From the NCBI GenBank assembly GCA_965277535.1, contig OZ255825.1:1860001-1924000 (forward strand): a stretch of 64,000 bases of DNA. Direction: 5' to 3'. This stretch comes from Ilyomonas sp965277535. GTDB taxonomy: Bacteria > Bacteroidota > Bacteroidia > Chitinophagales > Chitinophagaceae. Shown in pieces: positions 51,429 to 59,292 of the stretch (position 1 is the stretch's first letter; every line of letters starts with the position of its first letter). Both the position numbers and the translations under genes were made by a program. The notes beneath the pieces were generated by a model that was not told where the DNA came from, made no database searches, and saw only the letters and a program-made list of their open reading frames with translations.

Positions 51429-51438
51429 TAGTAACCAA

Positions 51439-51446
51439 TATCTTTG
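51439..51446 (+). promoter_or_regulatory. -7 promoter element for the 51470 gene
   Basis: The octamer tatctttg fits TAnnTTTG and ends 23 bases before the ATG at 51470. The nearby operator copy would overlap the spacer, so a bound repressor could block polymerase. Confidence 0.55.
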
Positions 51447-51469
51447 TTCTTACAAAAGCAAAAGATACT

Positions 51470-51658
51470 ATGACAACTACAAAAGCAAACAAAGAAACGA
51501 TTGCTAAAACATTTGATACAACCTTTTCAGCACTGCAAACCATCTGTAAAGACTTCAAACAATCTACTGCTTTTCGCTCCAAAGAAAATGCCCTACAGGA
51601 ACAGGAAGCACAAGCCGAAGAAGCCAACGAATACCTCCAACAATATTACGGTATCTGA
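51470..51658 (+). CDS. Small helical hypothetical protein
   Basis: A 62-residue protein, entirely helical and polar, with a Gln/Glu/Ala-rich C-terminal half (KENALQEQEAQAEEANEYLQ) that could form a coiled coil. Not recognised. It has its own promoter element and operator region shared with the RHH repressor, so it is probably the first gene of an operon that includes the next small gene and perhaps the ERF gene. It may be a regulator or an anti-repressor; neither is supported beyond position. Confidence 0.6.
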   Translation: MTTTKANKETIAKTFDTTFSALQTICKDFKQSTAFRSKENALQEQEAQAEEANEYLQQYYGI

Positions 51659-51672
51659 TAAAATCAATTGCC

Positions 51673-51810
51673 ATGCAGACCACAACAAAGCAAAGAATTG
51701 CCATCATTAGGAAAAGCGATAAAGAAGGCAAAAGAGCCTTAGCCATCGCCACCAGAAACCGGTTTCTCAACGATACAAAACCTCTCTATTTCGCTAAGAA
51801 CTGGAGATAA
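51673..51810 (+). CDS. Tiny basic hypothetical protein
   Basis: A 45-residue frame starting 14 bases after the previous gene: MQTTTKQRIAIIRKSDKEGK then RALAIATRNRFLNDTKPLYF and AKNWR. It is highly basic, as expected of a nucleic-acid-binding peptide. No named family. Codon usage and tight spacing after the 62-residue gene argue for a real gene; a weak hairpin (51819-51842) follows. Confidence 0.45.
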   Translation: MQTTTKQRIAIIRKSDKEGKRALAIATRNRFLNDTKPLYFAKNWR

Positions 51811-51903
51811 AATAAAAAGCCCTCCGTCTGCACACGGAAGGCAACATTTGAAACAATCATTTCGGTAATAAAATCAAAATAACCATTCAAACAAAACAAA
51901 GTT

Positions 51904-52497
51904 ATGGAAAAGAGCCAGTCAATTTCAAACATTGCCAAAGCGCTTGACGCCTTTCACACTCAGATCAACAGCATTCCTAAGAATGCAACCAACCCATTTT
52001 TCAACTCCGCTTATTGCCCACTACCCACCATTCTAAAAGCCATTAAAGAGCCGCTGCACAAAAGCGGTTTGTCCTTTACTCAGTTTCCTACCGGCACCAA
52101 TGGATTAACAACGGTGCTCATGCACGGTGAAAGCGGTGAGTATATGCAGACAGATTATTTTATGAACCCTATAAAGAGCGATCCACAGGCGCAAGGCTCC
52201 GTTATCTCTTACATGCGCCGTTACGCATTAGCTGCCGTTTTAGGGCTCAACCTTGATGGCGATGATGATGGCAACGCCGCAACACACGGTATCATAGAAA
52301 CACATGCAGGCACGGCTACAACGGCACCCGAAAAGCCCTGGTTGAACCAAGATAGCAAAGTGTATGAAAAGATTGTTGTGAGGCTGAAAAGCAAAACGGC
52401 ATCACTGGAGCAAATCGCCCAACATTTCAGATTAAATAAACAGGTTCGCGCCTCACTTCAAACGATTGTAAACAGCGTTGCATACGCTGATAATTAA
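51904..52497 (+). CDS. ERF family single-strand annealing protein
   Basis: A phage-type recombinase of the ERF group that anneals homologous single strands. The signature is clear: SISNIAKALDAFHTQINSIP, FFNSAYCPLPTILKAIKEPL, FPTGTNGLTTVLMHGESGEY and the core motif SVISYMRRYALAAVLGLNL followed by the acidic DGDDDGN loop. The 197-residue length is standard, with a C-terminal helical tail after residue 150. It probably acts with the VRR-NUC-like nuclease in replication or repair of the excised element. It is followed by several very small genes on the same strand. Confidence 0.92.
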   Translation: MEKSQSISNIAKALDAFHTQINSIPKNATNPFFNSAYCPLPTILKAIKEPLHKSGLSFTQFPTGTNGLTTVLMHGESGEYMQTDYFMNPIKSDPQAQGSVISYMRRYALAAVLGLNLDGDDDGNAATHGIIETHAGTATTAPEKPWLNQDSKVYEKIVVRLKSKTASLEQIAQHFRLNKQVRASLQTIVNSVAYADN

Positions 52498-52592
52498 AGA
52501 TAGTTTTTAGTTGGATAGTATCACGGAAGCTGTTAGTCTTATCGGGCTTCCTTTTTTAAAACGCATTATCTCACAATAAAACAATTTACACA

Positions 52593-52796
52593 ATGCAAAA
52601 AAATTTTTCCTTCAACAAAACGAATTTTAATCCCTGCGCGGCTTGCCCTAACGCTCTTAATTGTCATCTCATAGAATCAAGAGAAGAAGTTAAGAACATC
52701 TGTTGCAGGCGCTTTAAAGAAGCAAAAAATGATCAGGCAACTAAAAATGGATGGGAGCGCATGTTGAAGATGCCGCTTCCTTATTATCCCAATTAA
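52593..52796 (+). CDS. Small cysteine-rich protein, paralogue A
   Basis: A 67-residue protein with a probable zinc site: C-x2-C-P in FNPCAACPNALNCHLI, a further Cys, then CC in VKNICCRRFKEAK. It ends GWERMLKMPLPYYPN. The next gene (52830) has the same plan, C-x2-C-P, C, and a final W-x-P-M-x-x-MPLPYFPN, so they are paralogues. I do not know the family. Cytosolic; no signal peptide. Candidate nucleic-acid-binding or anti-restriction-type protein, but that is a guess. Confidence 0.65.
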   Translation: MQKNFSFNKTNFNPCAACPNALNCHLIESREEVKNICCRRFKEAKNDQATKNGWERMLKMPLPYYPN

Positions 52797-52829
52797 CGTT
52801 CTTTAATCAGTTAAATAAAAACCAGATGT

Positions 52830-53021
52830 ATGAAGCAAGAAAAACAATGCGAAACAATATGCAATCGCTGTCCTTTTAAGCCTACTTGCCCTTTCTCCGA
52901 TCTCTCTGCCATGATGCGCAATTTTTACTGTGAACATTATAAAAAATATGCTGCTGCCAAAAAAAATGCTATTGTGTGGGAGCCAATGACAACAATGCCT
53001 TTACCTTACTTTCCAAATTAA
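52830..53021 (+). CDS. Small cysteine-rich protein, paralogue B
   Basis: A 63-residue relative of the preceding gene: CNRCPFKPTCPF carries the C-x2-C-P-x4-C core, FYCEHYKKYAAAKK the later Cys, and the end is MTTMPLPYFPN. Extra Cys residues lie near the start (QCETIC). The two genes are 33 bases apart and in tandem, an apparent duplication with conserved metal-binding positions and conserved C-terminal tail. Function unknown. Confidence 0.65.
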   Translation: MKQEKQCETICNRCPFKPTCPFSDLSAMMRNFYCEHYKKYAAAKKNAIVWEPMTTMPLPYFPN

Positions 53022-53038
53022 TAAATCAATTCAATCAA

Positions 53039-53401
53039 ATGAAAACAAAGAAACAAAACGCGGCTGACAAAGCCGTGCAAACGAAAGTTTGCATTCCTGC
53101 TGGCGATGGACATTATACCATTGACATTAAAAAGCTGGAAGACCCTTTATATATTATTAGTGGAATTTTTGACCATGGCACAGACATAGACAATATGTTT
53201 GAACGATTGTGCCAAACAACGACATGGTATATGAGGCAACAGCATGAATTAGCGAAGGTTCGCAAGAACATGCCCGATGGCTTGGATTCAATGTTTTTCG
53301 AGATGCGCGATGTCGCAGAAAATAACATTCAGATGTGCAGGTTGTTTGCCGCCTGTGCTATGATAGTAAGTGCCTTTGAGCATCAGCCGGAGTTATTATA
53401 A
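53039..53401 (+). CDS. Hypothetical soluble protein
   Basis: A 120-residue protein with no recognised domain. The start at ATG 53039 is chosen because the upstream frame overlaps paralogue B and looks unnatural. A basic leader (KTKKQNAADKAVQTK) is followed by a beta-alpha region (IPAGDGHYTIDIKKLEDPLY, FDHGTDIDNMFERLCQTTTW) and an all-helical end (RDVAENNIQMCRLFAACAMI). Cytosolic, 17 bases after paralogue B, likely in the same operon. Confidence 0.6.
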   Translation: MKTKKQNAADKAVQTKVCIPAGDGHYTIDIKKLEDPLYIISGIFDHGTDIDNMFERLCQTTTWYMRQQHELAKVRKNMPDGLDSMFFEMRDVAENNIQMCRLFAACAMIVSAFEHQPELL

Positions 53402-53478
53402 ATAAGAAACCCTGTGCAGGAAGCATCAGGATTGTATTCACTTACATAGAAGTATATCATCACAAACAAAAGAAAGAT

Positions 53479-53640
53479 ATGACAAGCAATGTAAACAAGC
53501 GGTTAGATCGCTTAGAAAAGAAAGTAAAGAAAATTGAGATTAGTGTAAATAGGGAGCCGATGTTACCCGCAAGCTTTTGGAATCAGAAGATTACTATAAA
53601 TCTGAAGCCTTATATCATTGAAAAGTTGCGTGCGATATAA
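53479..53640 (+). CDS. Small coiled-coil-like hypothetical protein
   Basis: A 53-residue frame: the N-terminal half NKRLDRLEKKVKKIEISVNR is a heptad-like charged helix, and the second half is LPASFWNQKITINLKPYIIE. Unrecognised. It has an ATG start in an A-rich context and follows the 120-residue gene after 77 bases. A hairpin with matching stems lies 29 bases downstream. Confidence 0.45.
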   Translation: MTSNVNKRLDRLEKKVKKIEISVNREPMLPASFWNQKITINLKPYIIEKLRAI

Positions 53641-53669
53641 GAGCGATGTTGGCTAAAAAGAAAATCAAC

Positions 53670-53685
53670 AGCCGGTTGACCGGCT
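53670..53685 (+). terminator. Terminator-like hairpin
   Basis: A six-base perfect stem (agccgg / ccggct) with a four-base loop. The same prefix aaatcaacagccggt introduces a second, longer hairpin at 54779-54800, so this is a duplicated structure. No strong T tract follows, so its strength as a terminator is uncertain. Confidence 0.45.
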
Positions 53686-53804
53686 TCATATAACATATTC
53701 TTTCCTATACATTACAGGTTCTCAAAAACAAAATCCGGGTAATAATTTATAAACAACAGCATTTATAGTCTTTTTTCTATTTCACTTTACGGCCATAGAC
53801 AACA

Positions 53805-53999
53805 ATGGCACTTACAGCAAAAGATATTAAAGAGTTTGAGCAGTTGCGCCAACAATTGCAGCCGGTTCTAAGCAGCACAAAAAATCAACTGCTGCAAAGA
53901 ATAAAAGGAGAGATAGGAGCCGTCATAAAGACCGGCTCCAAACCTCCTAAGCTCACAAAGAAGCAACTGCAAGAACAATGGTATCGCGAATTTTTATAA
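53805..53999 (+). CDS. Small hypothetical protein
   Basis: A 64-residue basic helical protein (ALTAKDIKEFEQLRQQLQPV, ending KKQLQEQWYREFL). Unrecognised, cytosolic. It stands alone between two intergenic gaps and starts at a clear ATG. Confidence 0.5.
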   Translation: MALTAKDIKEFEQLRQQLQPVLSSTKNQLLQRIKGEIGAVIKTGSKPPKLTKKQLQEQWYREFL

Positions 54000-54145
54000 A
54001 ATCAAAAACCAATCACCATGACACAGCAAGCAGAGTGGATATATGCTTTGCAATAAAACCCTAACAGAAAGTACTCTTTAAACAAGGTTAATTGAGAAAA
54101 GAACTCTTGCCGGGAAAGAAGTTATCGAAATCATTCAGCTTTCCA

Positions 54146-54442
54146 ATGAACGAAATAATAGAAGAGATTAAACTGTTGCGTCACGAAATAAAGCACTTGA
54201 CTTCAGAAATAGAACAATTAAAAGCCCTTGTACTTTCTGACAAGACAAATGCGCAATGGATAAGCGAAAAAGAAGCTGCCTTACTACTTGGATTGAAAGG
54301 AACGCGCACGCTTAGAAAGATGGCGAAAGGTGGCTTAGTTGATTACACGCAAACCAACGGACGCACATATCAATACAGCCGTAAAAGCATTAATAAGTTT
54401 TTGGAATCAAATTCCACTATTATTTCTCCTTATCGTAGATGA
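54146..54442 (+). CDS. HTH_17 protein with N-terminal coiled coil
   Basis: A 98-residue protein: residues 1-35 form a heptad-rich helix (IIEEIKLLRHEIKHLTSEIE), then a HTH_17/excisionase-type region, ISEKEAALLLGLKGTRTLRK, with the wing GLVDYTQTNGRTYQYSRKSI. The design is that of helix-turn-helix proteins found in Bacteroidota mobile elements, with an added dimerisation helix. The frame extends upstream from a TTG at 54092 but the ATG at 54146 gives a compact start. It is the second such protein in the element and the last gene before a long intergenic stretch, so it could be an excisionase or regulator of the cargo. Confidence 0.75.
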   Translation: MNEIIEEIKLLRHEIKHLTSEIEQLKALVLSDKTNAQWISEKEAALLLGLKGTRTLRKMAKGGLVDYTQTNGRTYQYSRKSINKFLESNSTIISPYRR

Positions 54443-55423
54443 CCTTGAAGTGTTAAGTGGGTTAGCCTTACTTATTTTATGTATTACAGCTAAATACAGT
54501 TGGAACTTAGCCTGTAAATAAAAAGACCCGTCCAAAAAGACAGGTCGGTAAACTAAAACTAACTGAATGCTTACGCATAAAGCTTGTTATGATGCAAACA
54601 TATTAAAAAGAGATTAGAAAAACATTATAACATCCTGAGTGCAAACAACGTTTGATGGTGCCGCTTATTTTCGCAATGGCGTTTCGCAAAGGCAGTATGG
54701 AACTATAAAATTAAGATGGATCTCAAACCGCTTATTCTTGAAAGGTTCCAGTGCATTTAGAACATGCAACAAATCAACAGCCGGTATATTTCAACCGGCT
54801 GCTTCTTATTTCTTATCACATCTGTACTCCCAGTAAATAAAAATTACATTCTCATCTAACCAGCCTGGCTTTATAAAAATTATTTTTCCAAAAGAAATTT
54901 ATATAGCTTTACTACACCACTTCGACATCTTTTCATAAACAATTAAAATCGACTGCCATGAAAGGTTACACAGTTATACGATTCACAATACTTCAATTTT
55001 TATATAGTAAATGGAAACAGAAACCCGTCGGCAAACGCAAGGGCTTTTAGAATGACCGAAAAGCTACGAGTACCTTTTCTCAATGCCTATGGCTTGAGCC
55101 TACTACCATTTAAGGCTATTGCCTAAGACTATAATATTTCAGCAGTACGCATTGCACAAATATTTACAACGGTTGAGCATTCTATTAAAAAAGCTGCTCC
55201 TTCAGCAGACTGATTTTACAAAAGGTAATCCTGTTATAAAAGTAGAGATATAACGATAAAAGTAACGGAAGCAATTACAATCTTAAAAAATATAACGCTA
55301 CTTTGTTCATTCTCAATATCAGTAAAATTTTGGCCATTTTATACAATAACAGCAATCCTTGTGTTGAGTGCACCCCTACTTTAATTGAACATTCTAATCT
55401 TTAATCAATTAAAAACAAATATT
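54443..55423. other. Long non-coding stretch with hairpins and a decayed frame
   Basis: About 980 bases without a convincing gene. It contains a hairpin at 54525-54546, the duplicated aaatcaacagccggt hairpin (54779-54800), a 30-codon frame at 54958-55050 and a frame from 55053 that is interrupted by one TAA and then runs another 25 codons (VPFLNAYGLSLLPFKAIA, then ISAVRIAQIF), perhaps a relic. A 5-base stem at about 55189-55203 has a T tract only on the minus strand. I see no promoter consensus that I would trust. Confidence 0.5.
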
Positions 55424-56461
55424 ATGAATTCTTCAAAACTTATATTATTAGTTCTTGTAGTACTACAACCATATCTAACATTTTCGCAGACTTTGTGGTG
55501 CCCCAAATCTGGAATAAGTGGTTATGAAATAGAGGCACATAAAGCTAAAACCATCCTAACATCTAACACTTCTGATTTGCAAAAAATGGAGGCTTATGTA
55601 ACGGTTAAAGAAGACAACCTTTATATACAATCTAACTATGCACCAGAAGGTGCAGAATATCCATTTAAAATTTCAACCAATCAGGAAGTATACGACATGA
55701 AAGATTTGCTTAAATATTTAATTGATCCTGAAAATGTTCAACAACCAAATTCAATCTTTGACCAAGCTTATAGAAATGACATAGTATTGAACGTTGAGGC
55801 AAGTGTTTTATCGCATCCGAGATACAAAAATTTAGAATGGGATGGCGCAAATAATGTTAGAATTGTTGATGGTGCTGATATTTTTGAAACAGAAGTATTA
55901 CCTAATACTAAACAACGTGTTGCCAAAGTAAATGACCATGTATACGTAGACTTAAATTCTGATGATGCATGTGAAATGGTGGGAAAGATATCTAAAATAA
56001 AAGACATTATTGATAAGCTTTACGAAACTAAAGACAATGATCTTAAACAAGATGCAATTTCGACTAACAGTAGTGATGAACAAGTACAAAATGCTGTTAA
56101 GCAAAGCACGTATGGAAGGTTTTTTAGTGCTGTTGCATCTTCAGGATTGACGTTAGTTAACTTCGCTTGCGAGCCAGCAGAAACGACAAAAGATATAGTA
56201 TTTGATGCCTTTAAAAAAGGAGATTCATACGAACAACAAAATGTAGATAAAATAATTTTGCATCTTCCTGATGAAACTGTTTCAACTGAAACACCTACCG
56301 TAGATAATACAACCACAGCAGATAGTACAACACAAACAATTAATAGCTCCAATTCCGATGATAGTAGCTCTTCATCTAGCACAGGTCTTGGTAAGGGTTG
56401 GTATTTAATAGTTGGTATTCTGGTAATATTAGGTATTAGAGCAATAGCTAAAAATGCTTGA
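55424..56461 (+). CDS. Secreted or membrane-anchored hypothetical protein with C-terminal TM
   Basis: A 345-residue protein. A signal peptide (NSSKLILLVLVVLQPYLTFS) is followed by a soluble domain of about 260 residues with no recognised family (SNYAPEGAEYPFKISTNQEV, WDGANNVRIVDGADIFETEV). A Thr/Ser-rich linker (residues about 285-315, TTTADSTTQTINSSNSDDSS) leads to a final membrane helix (GKGWYLIVGILVILGIRAIA). The topology suggests a surface-exposed, C-terminally anchored protein. No T9SS sorting domain is visible. The upstream Met at 55385 would add a polar leader and is rejected. It is cargo in the AT-rich part of the element. Confidence 0.65.
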   Translation: MNSSKLILLVLVVLQPYLTFSQTLWCPKSGISGYEIEAHKAKTILTSNTSDLQKMEAYVTVKEDNLYIQSNYAPEGAEYPFKISTNQEVYDMKDLLKYLIDPENVQQPNSIFDQAYRNDIVLNVEASVLSHPRYKNLEWDGANNVRIVDGADIFETEVLPNTKQRVAKVNDHVYVDLNSDDACEMVGKISKIKDIIDKLYETKDNDLKQDAISTNSSDEQVQNAVKQSTYGRFFSAVASSGLTLVNFACEPAETTKDIVFDAFKKGDSYEQQNVDKIILHLPDETVSTETPTVDNTTTADSTTQTINSSNSDDSSSSSSTGLGKGWYLIVGILVILGIRAIAKNA

Positions 56462-56469
56462 ATGAGTAG

Positions 56470-56922
56470 TTATTTAAAGAAATATTCCATGTTGTGAGTG
56501 CCTCTAAACTCGTTGGTTTTAGGTAAGTTGCTGCTGAAATAGGTGTACGTTGTAACATTAGGAAAGGTTCCGTTTGGAGTGCTTTCCTTTATTTTGTTTC
56601 CTTTTGTAAGATAAAGATCATTAATCGCCGAAGCACCATTGCAAACTGCTGACTTTGCAGTTACAAACTTTGAAACTTTGATGTACTTCAAAAACGCCTT
56701 CTCTGTTGTAATTTGTAAATTTACTTTACAAACACTCTTTATAGTGCTAATGTAATAACGAGAGGAATAGCTTATTGAGATTACGAAACGCCAATAAGGA
56801 TTCACTCGATGGGAAAAGGAGTGAAAAGCCTCTTTTAAATCGTGCGCGCATGTTTTTAACTCGCAAAGGTTTATATAAATTGTGTCGGTAAAGAACGATA
56901 ACACTGTAAAAACATAATACAA
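56470..56922 (-). CDS. Doubtful hypothetical ORF
   Basis: A 150-codon frame on the opposite strand, filling the gap between two plus-strand secreted-protein genes. The N-terminus is moderately hydrophobic (YYVFTVLSFFTDTIYINLCE) and the rest is rich in Tyr, Asn and Ser, which AT-rich DNA produces easily. No domain or motif is recognised. It could be a real gene, but the composition does not distinguish it from chance. If it is not coding, the 469 bases are simply the leader of the next gene. Confidence 0.25.
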   Translation of the reverse strand: MYYVFTVLSFFTDTIYINLCELKTCAHDLKEAFHSFSHRVNPYWRFVISISYSSRYYISTIKSVCKVNLQITTEKAFLKYIKVSKFVTAKSAVCNGASAINDLYLTKGNKIKESTPNGTFPNVTTYTYFSSNLPKTNEFRGTHNMEYFFK

Positions 56923-56930
56923 GTACCTCT

Positions 56931-58784
56931 ATGACTAGCGTAATATTCAAATCCAAATTTTGGATTATATTTATTGTGTCAGCTGTTATACTGAATAGTA
57001 GAGTTTGTAGCCAATATAAAATATTAGCAAGAGTAGATAGTAAAATCAAACCAGGTGAAACCATTGCAGGTTTTACAATAAGAGGTATTCAACTACCTCC
57101 GCTAATTGACAACTCAGGAAATGTTTTATTTACTGTAACTACAGACAATGGAGATGTTAGTTTTATAAACAATCGGCCTATCGCTTACAAGGGTATGGTA
57201 ATTAGTGGGGATACGCTCAAACGATATGGCACTCCTGCATTCAGCAATAATGGAAGTTATGCATTTTACGGCGATTTTACCCAAAACATACTGCATCCGA
57301 GAGGTGCATTGGTTGTTAATGGATCAATAGAATTAAGGGATGATCGTGAAAATAATAATGGGCTAAAAATGGCTTACTCTGTCTTTTACGCTGCTAGTAG
57401 CGGGAAATCTGAAGTTTCAGACATCATTTTTGATGCTTCAGACCGCTATCAAATTCGTGTTCCCTTAGAAACGAATAATGGTCGATATAAAGAAATGAAA
57501 TATTTGTGGGTATCAGAGGGAATACCCATAGAAAAGCCTACGCGAGTACCTGAATATATCAATCCTTCAAGTTCATCTACTTGTCAAGTGAATAATCAGA
57601 ATCAAGCGATCTGTTATAGTCTGGGTCCATATCTCAAGGATAAAGATGGCAAATTTTTTCCAATTCCAAGTAACAGACGTTGTACTTTGAATGATAATGG
57701 TAAGATTTTTACAGACGCATTCCAAATCTTTGATTATTCAGAGAGTGTAGCAACTATAGATGCTACAGCTGAGAAAGATGCCATAAAACATGTTATTGAT
57801 ATTCCTTTTGATAAGTTACTCGGATTACAACCGGTTCCATCAACATCTATGTATAGTGACGGTGGTTTAGTAAAATATCCTGTTCAGGTCCACCAAAGCT
57901 CCTCTTACCCTGCCTTTAATAACAAAAATCAATTTGCAGTATTAATATCTTATTCTTCTTATATTTTTACTGAAGGACTAGCTACTCCCGCAGTTGCTTT
58001 TTATGGCAATGCCATACTAACGGGAAAAGCAGAAGAAAACAAAATCTCTTCTGAATGTCCATCCGATGACAACCCACAAGTGGGTGATGTTGTAATTTAT
58101 TGGGGTCCAGATGGTGGACTTAGGCATTCCGGATATGTTACTCAAGTCAATAATTGTAAAGTTACCGGCATTAATTGTTGGTTGCAGCGTGTAAAAATGG
58201 AAAATGGAAAGGTGGTACTGGAAGGTGGTCACCCCATTCCTGATGATACATTATTAACCAATATTGATCCTGATGATTCAGTATTAACCCATCGTTTCGG
58301 ATCATGGACAGTGTATCATACGAAACGCCCTTATCAAAGAAAAATTAAAACAACCTTTGTTAAAAGCACGGAACAACCAAATCCAAGCCCGAAACCAGAT
58401 AGGGTTACAGAAGGGTTGACCGATCAAAATAGGATAATTGCTTATTATCATGTTTACGGGCCATTTACGGCAGGATATGATTTAGCGGTTGATAAACACA
58501 ATTGTCATGGTTACACATTTGATTGCATCAATACTGACGATTTTCAAAGCTTCTGGCATCCTACTGATTATGACTATAAATATTACGAAATAATTGGCTA
58601 TGCTGAGAAAACTTTCGATAAGAAAATAAAATGGCATGTTAGCCAAAACAATGTTGACCAAGCAACTGCAGTTGAATATATCCTACGGGATAATAGTTAT
58701 ACACAAATTCATGTCGAGGGATCTGATGGTAAAGAACACTTTAATCCTGGTTATAATGTAGAAACATTTAGTTTGCCAAAATAG
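56931..58784 (+). CDS. Large secreted protein with papain-like motifs
   Basis: A 617-residue exported protein. The hydrophobic leader FWIIFIVSAVILNSRVCSQ ends in a probable signal-peptidase site. Residues about 30-340 are beta-propeller-like repeats (YKGMVISGDTLKRYGTPAFS, NNGSYAFYGDFTQN). A later region contains QVGDVVIYWGPDGGLRHSGY with a conserved-looking His, HRFGSWTVYH, and farther on HNCHGYTFDC. A Cys in an N-C-H-G context and a GD-V-x-I-Y...H-S-G-Y segment resemble NlpC/CHAP-type hydrolases, but the order is His before Cys, so a permuted papain fold is only a hypothesis. Cargo protein of unknown target. Confidence 0.65.
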   Translation: MTSVIFKSKFWIIFIVSAVILNSRVCSQYKILARVDSKIKPGETIAGFTIRGIQLPPLIDNSGNVLFTVTTDNGDVSFINNRPIAYKGMVISGDTLKRYGTPAFSNNGSYAFYGDFTQNILHPRGALVVNGSIELRDDRENNNGLKMAYSVFYAASSGKSEVSDIIFDASDRYQIRVPLETNNGRYKEMKYLWVSEGIPIEKPTRVPEYINPSSSSTCQVNNQNQAICYSLGPYLKDKDGKFFPIPSNRRCTLNDNGKIFTDAFQIFDYSESVATIDATAEKDAIKHVIDIPFDKLLGLQPVPSTSMYSDGGLVKYPVQVHQSSSYPAFNNKNQFAVLISYSSYIFTEGLATPAVAFYGNAILTGKAEENKISSECPSDDNPQVGDVVIYWGPDGGLRHSGYVTQVNNCKVTGINCWLQRVKMENGKVVLEGGHPIPDDTLLTNIDPDDSVLTHRFGSWTVYHTKRPYQRKIKTTFVKSTEQPNPSPKPDRVTEGLTDQNRIIAYYHVYGPFTAGYDLAVDKHNCHGYTFDCINTDDFQSFWHPTDYDYKYYEIIGYAEKTFDKKIKWHVSQNNVDQATAVEYILRDNSYTQIHVEGSDGKEHFNPGYNVETFSLPK

Positions 58785-58884
58785 TTCCTGATGGGTCCGC
58801 GCTGTCTCATGAAGATATAATCCGTTATTATAGTAATTTTTCAATATCCGAAAAAACAGCTTCCTAAATAATAAAAATTAGTAA

Positions 58885-59031
58885 ATGAACCCTTACAAAC
58901 TGAAACTGGCTCTTTTTTTTTGCTGCAATGCTGGGTAGTAAAACTATGCAAGCTCAGCAACATATATACATCTGTCTGCAGCAAATCCTAAAGCAAAGGA
59001 AAAGATACCGACTATTAAAGTTCATGTCTGA
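58885..59031 (+). pseudogene. Frameshifted remnant of a small secreted-protein gene
   Basis: The frame MNPYKLKLALFF starts at 58885 and runs into a nine-T tract. One base less restores AAMLGSKTMQAQQ, a good signal-peptide end. A second shift is then needed to reach SAANPKAKEKIPTIKVHV before the stop at 59031. As it stands the gene is broken twice. The 508 bases around it (58785-59292) hold no other gene. Confidence 0.45.
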
Positions 59032-59292
59032 TAGCTTCTGTAATACTTAGGATAGTAAGCCAATTCTTCTATATCGGTTAGTTTGTCTTTTATTGCCTTT
59101 CAAAAATTGAGCGATTTAAAATAGACGAAGTGTAGGTATAAGGAAAATGAAAACCCCAATGTCAAAACCAATTATTTTGATAGCTGCAAAACAAAAATAT
59201 AACTTGCAATGCTCATTGTAACCAATTAATAAAGAATCGGGCGTTTTTTGAGAAAATGATTTCCCGACGTAAGAATTCTTAAATGACTGCCA

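Noticed and set aside
54639..54836. 65-codon ORF in the long non-coding stretch
   Set aside because: It overlaps the duplicated hairpin, has no start context or motif, and no support from spacing.
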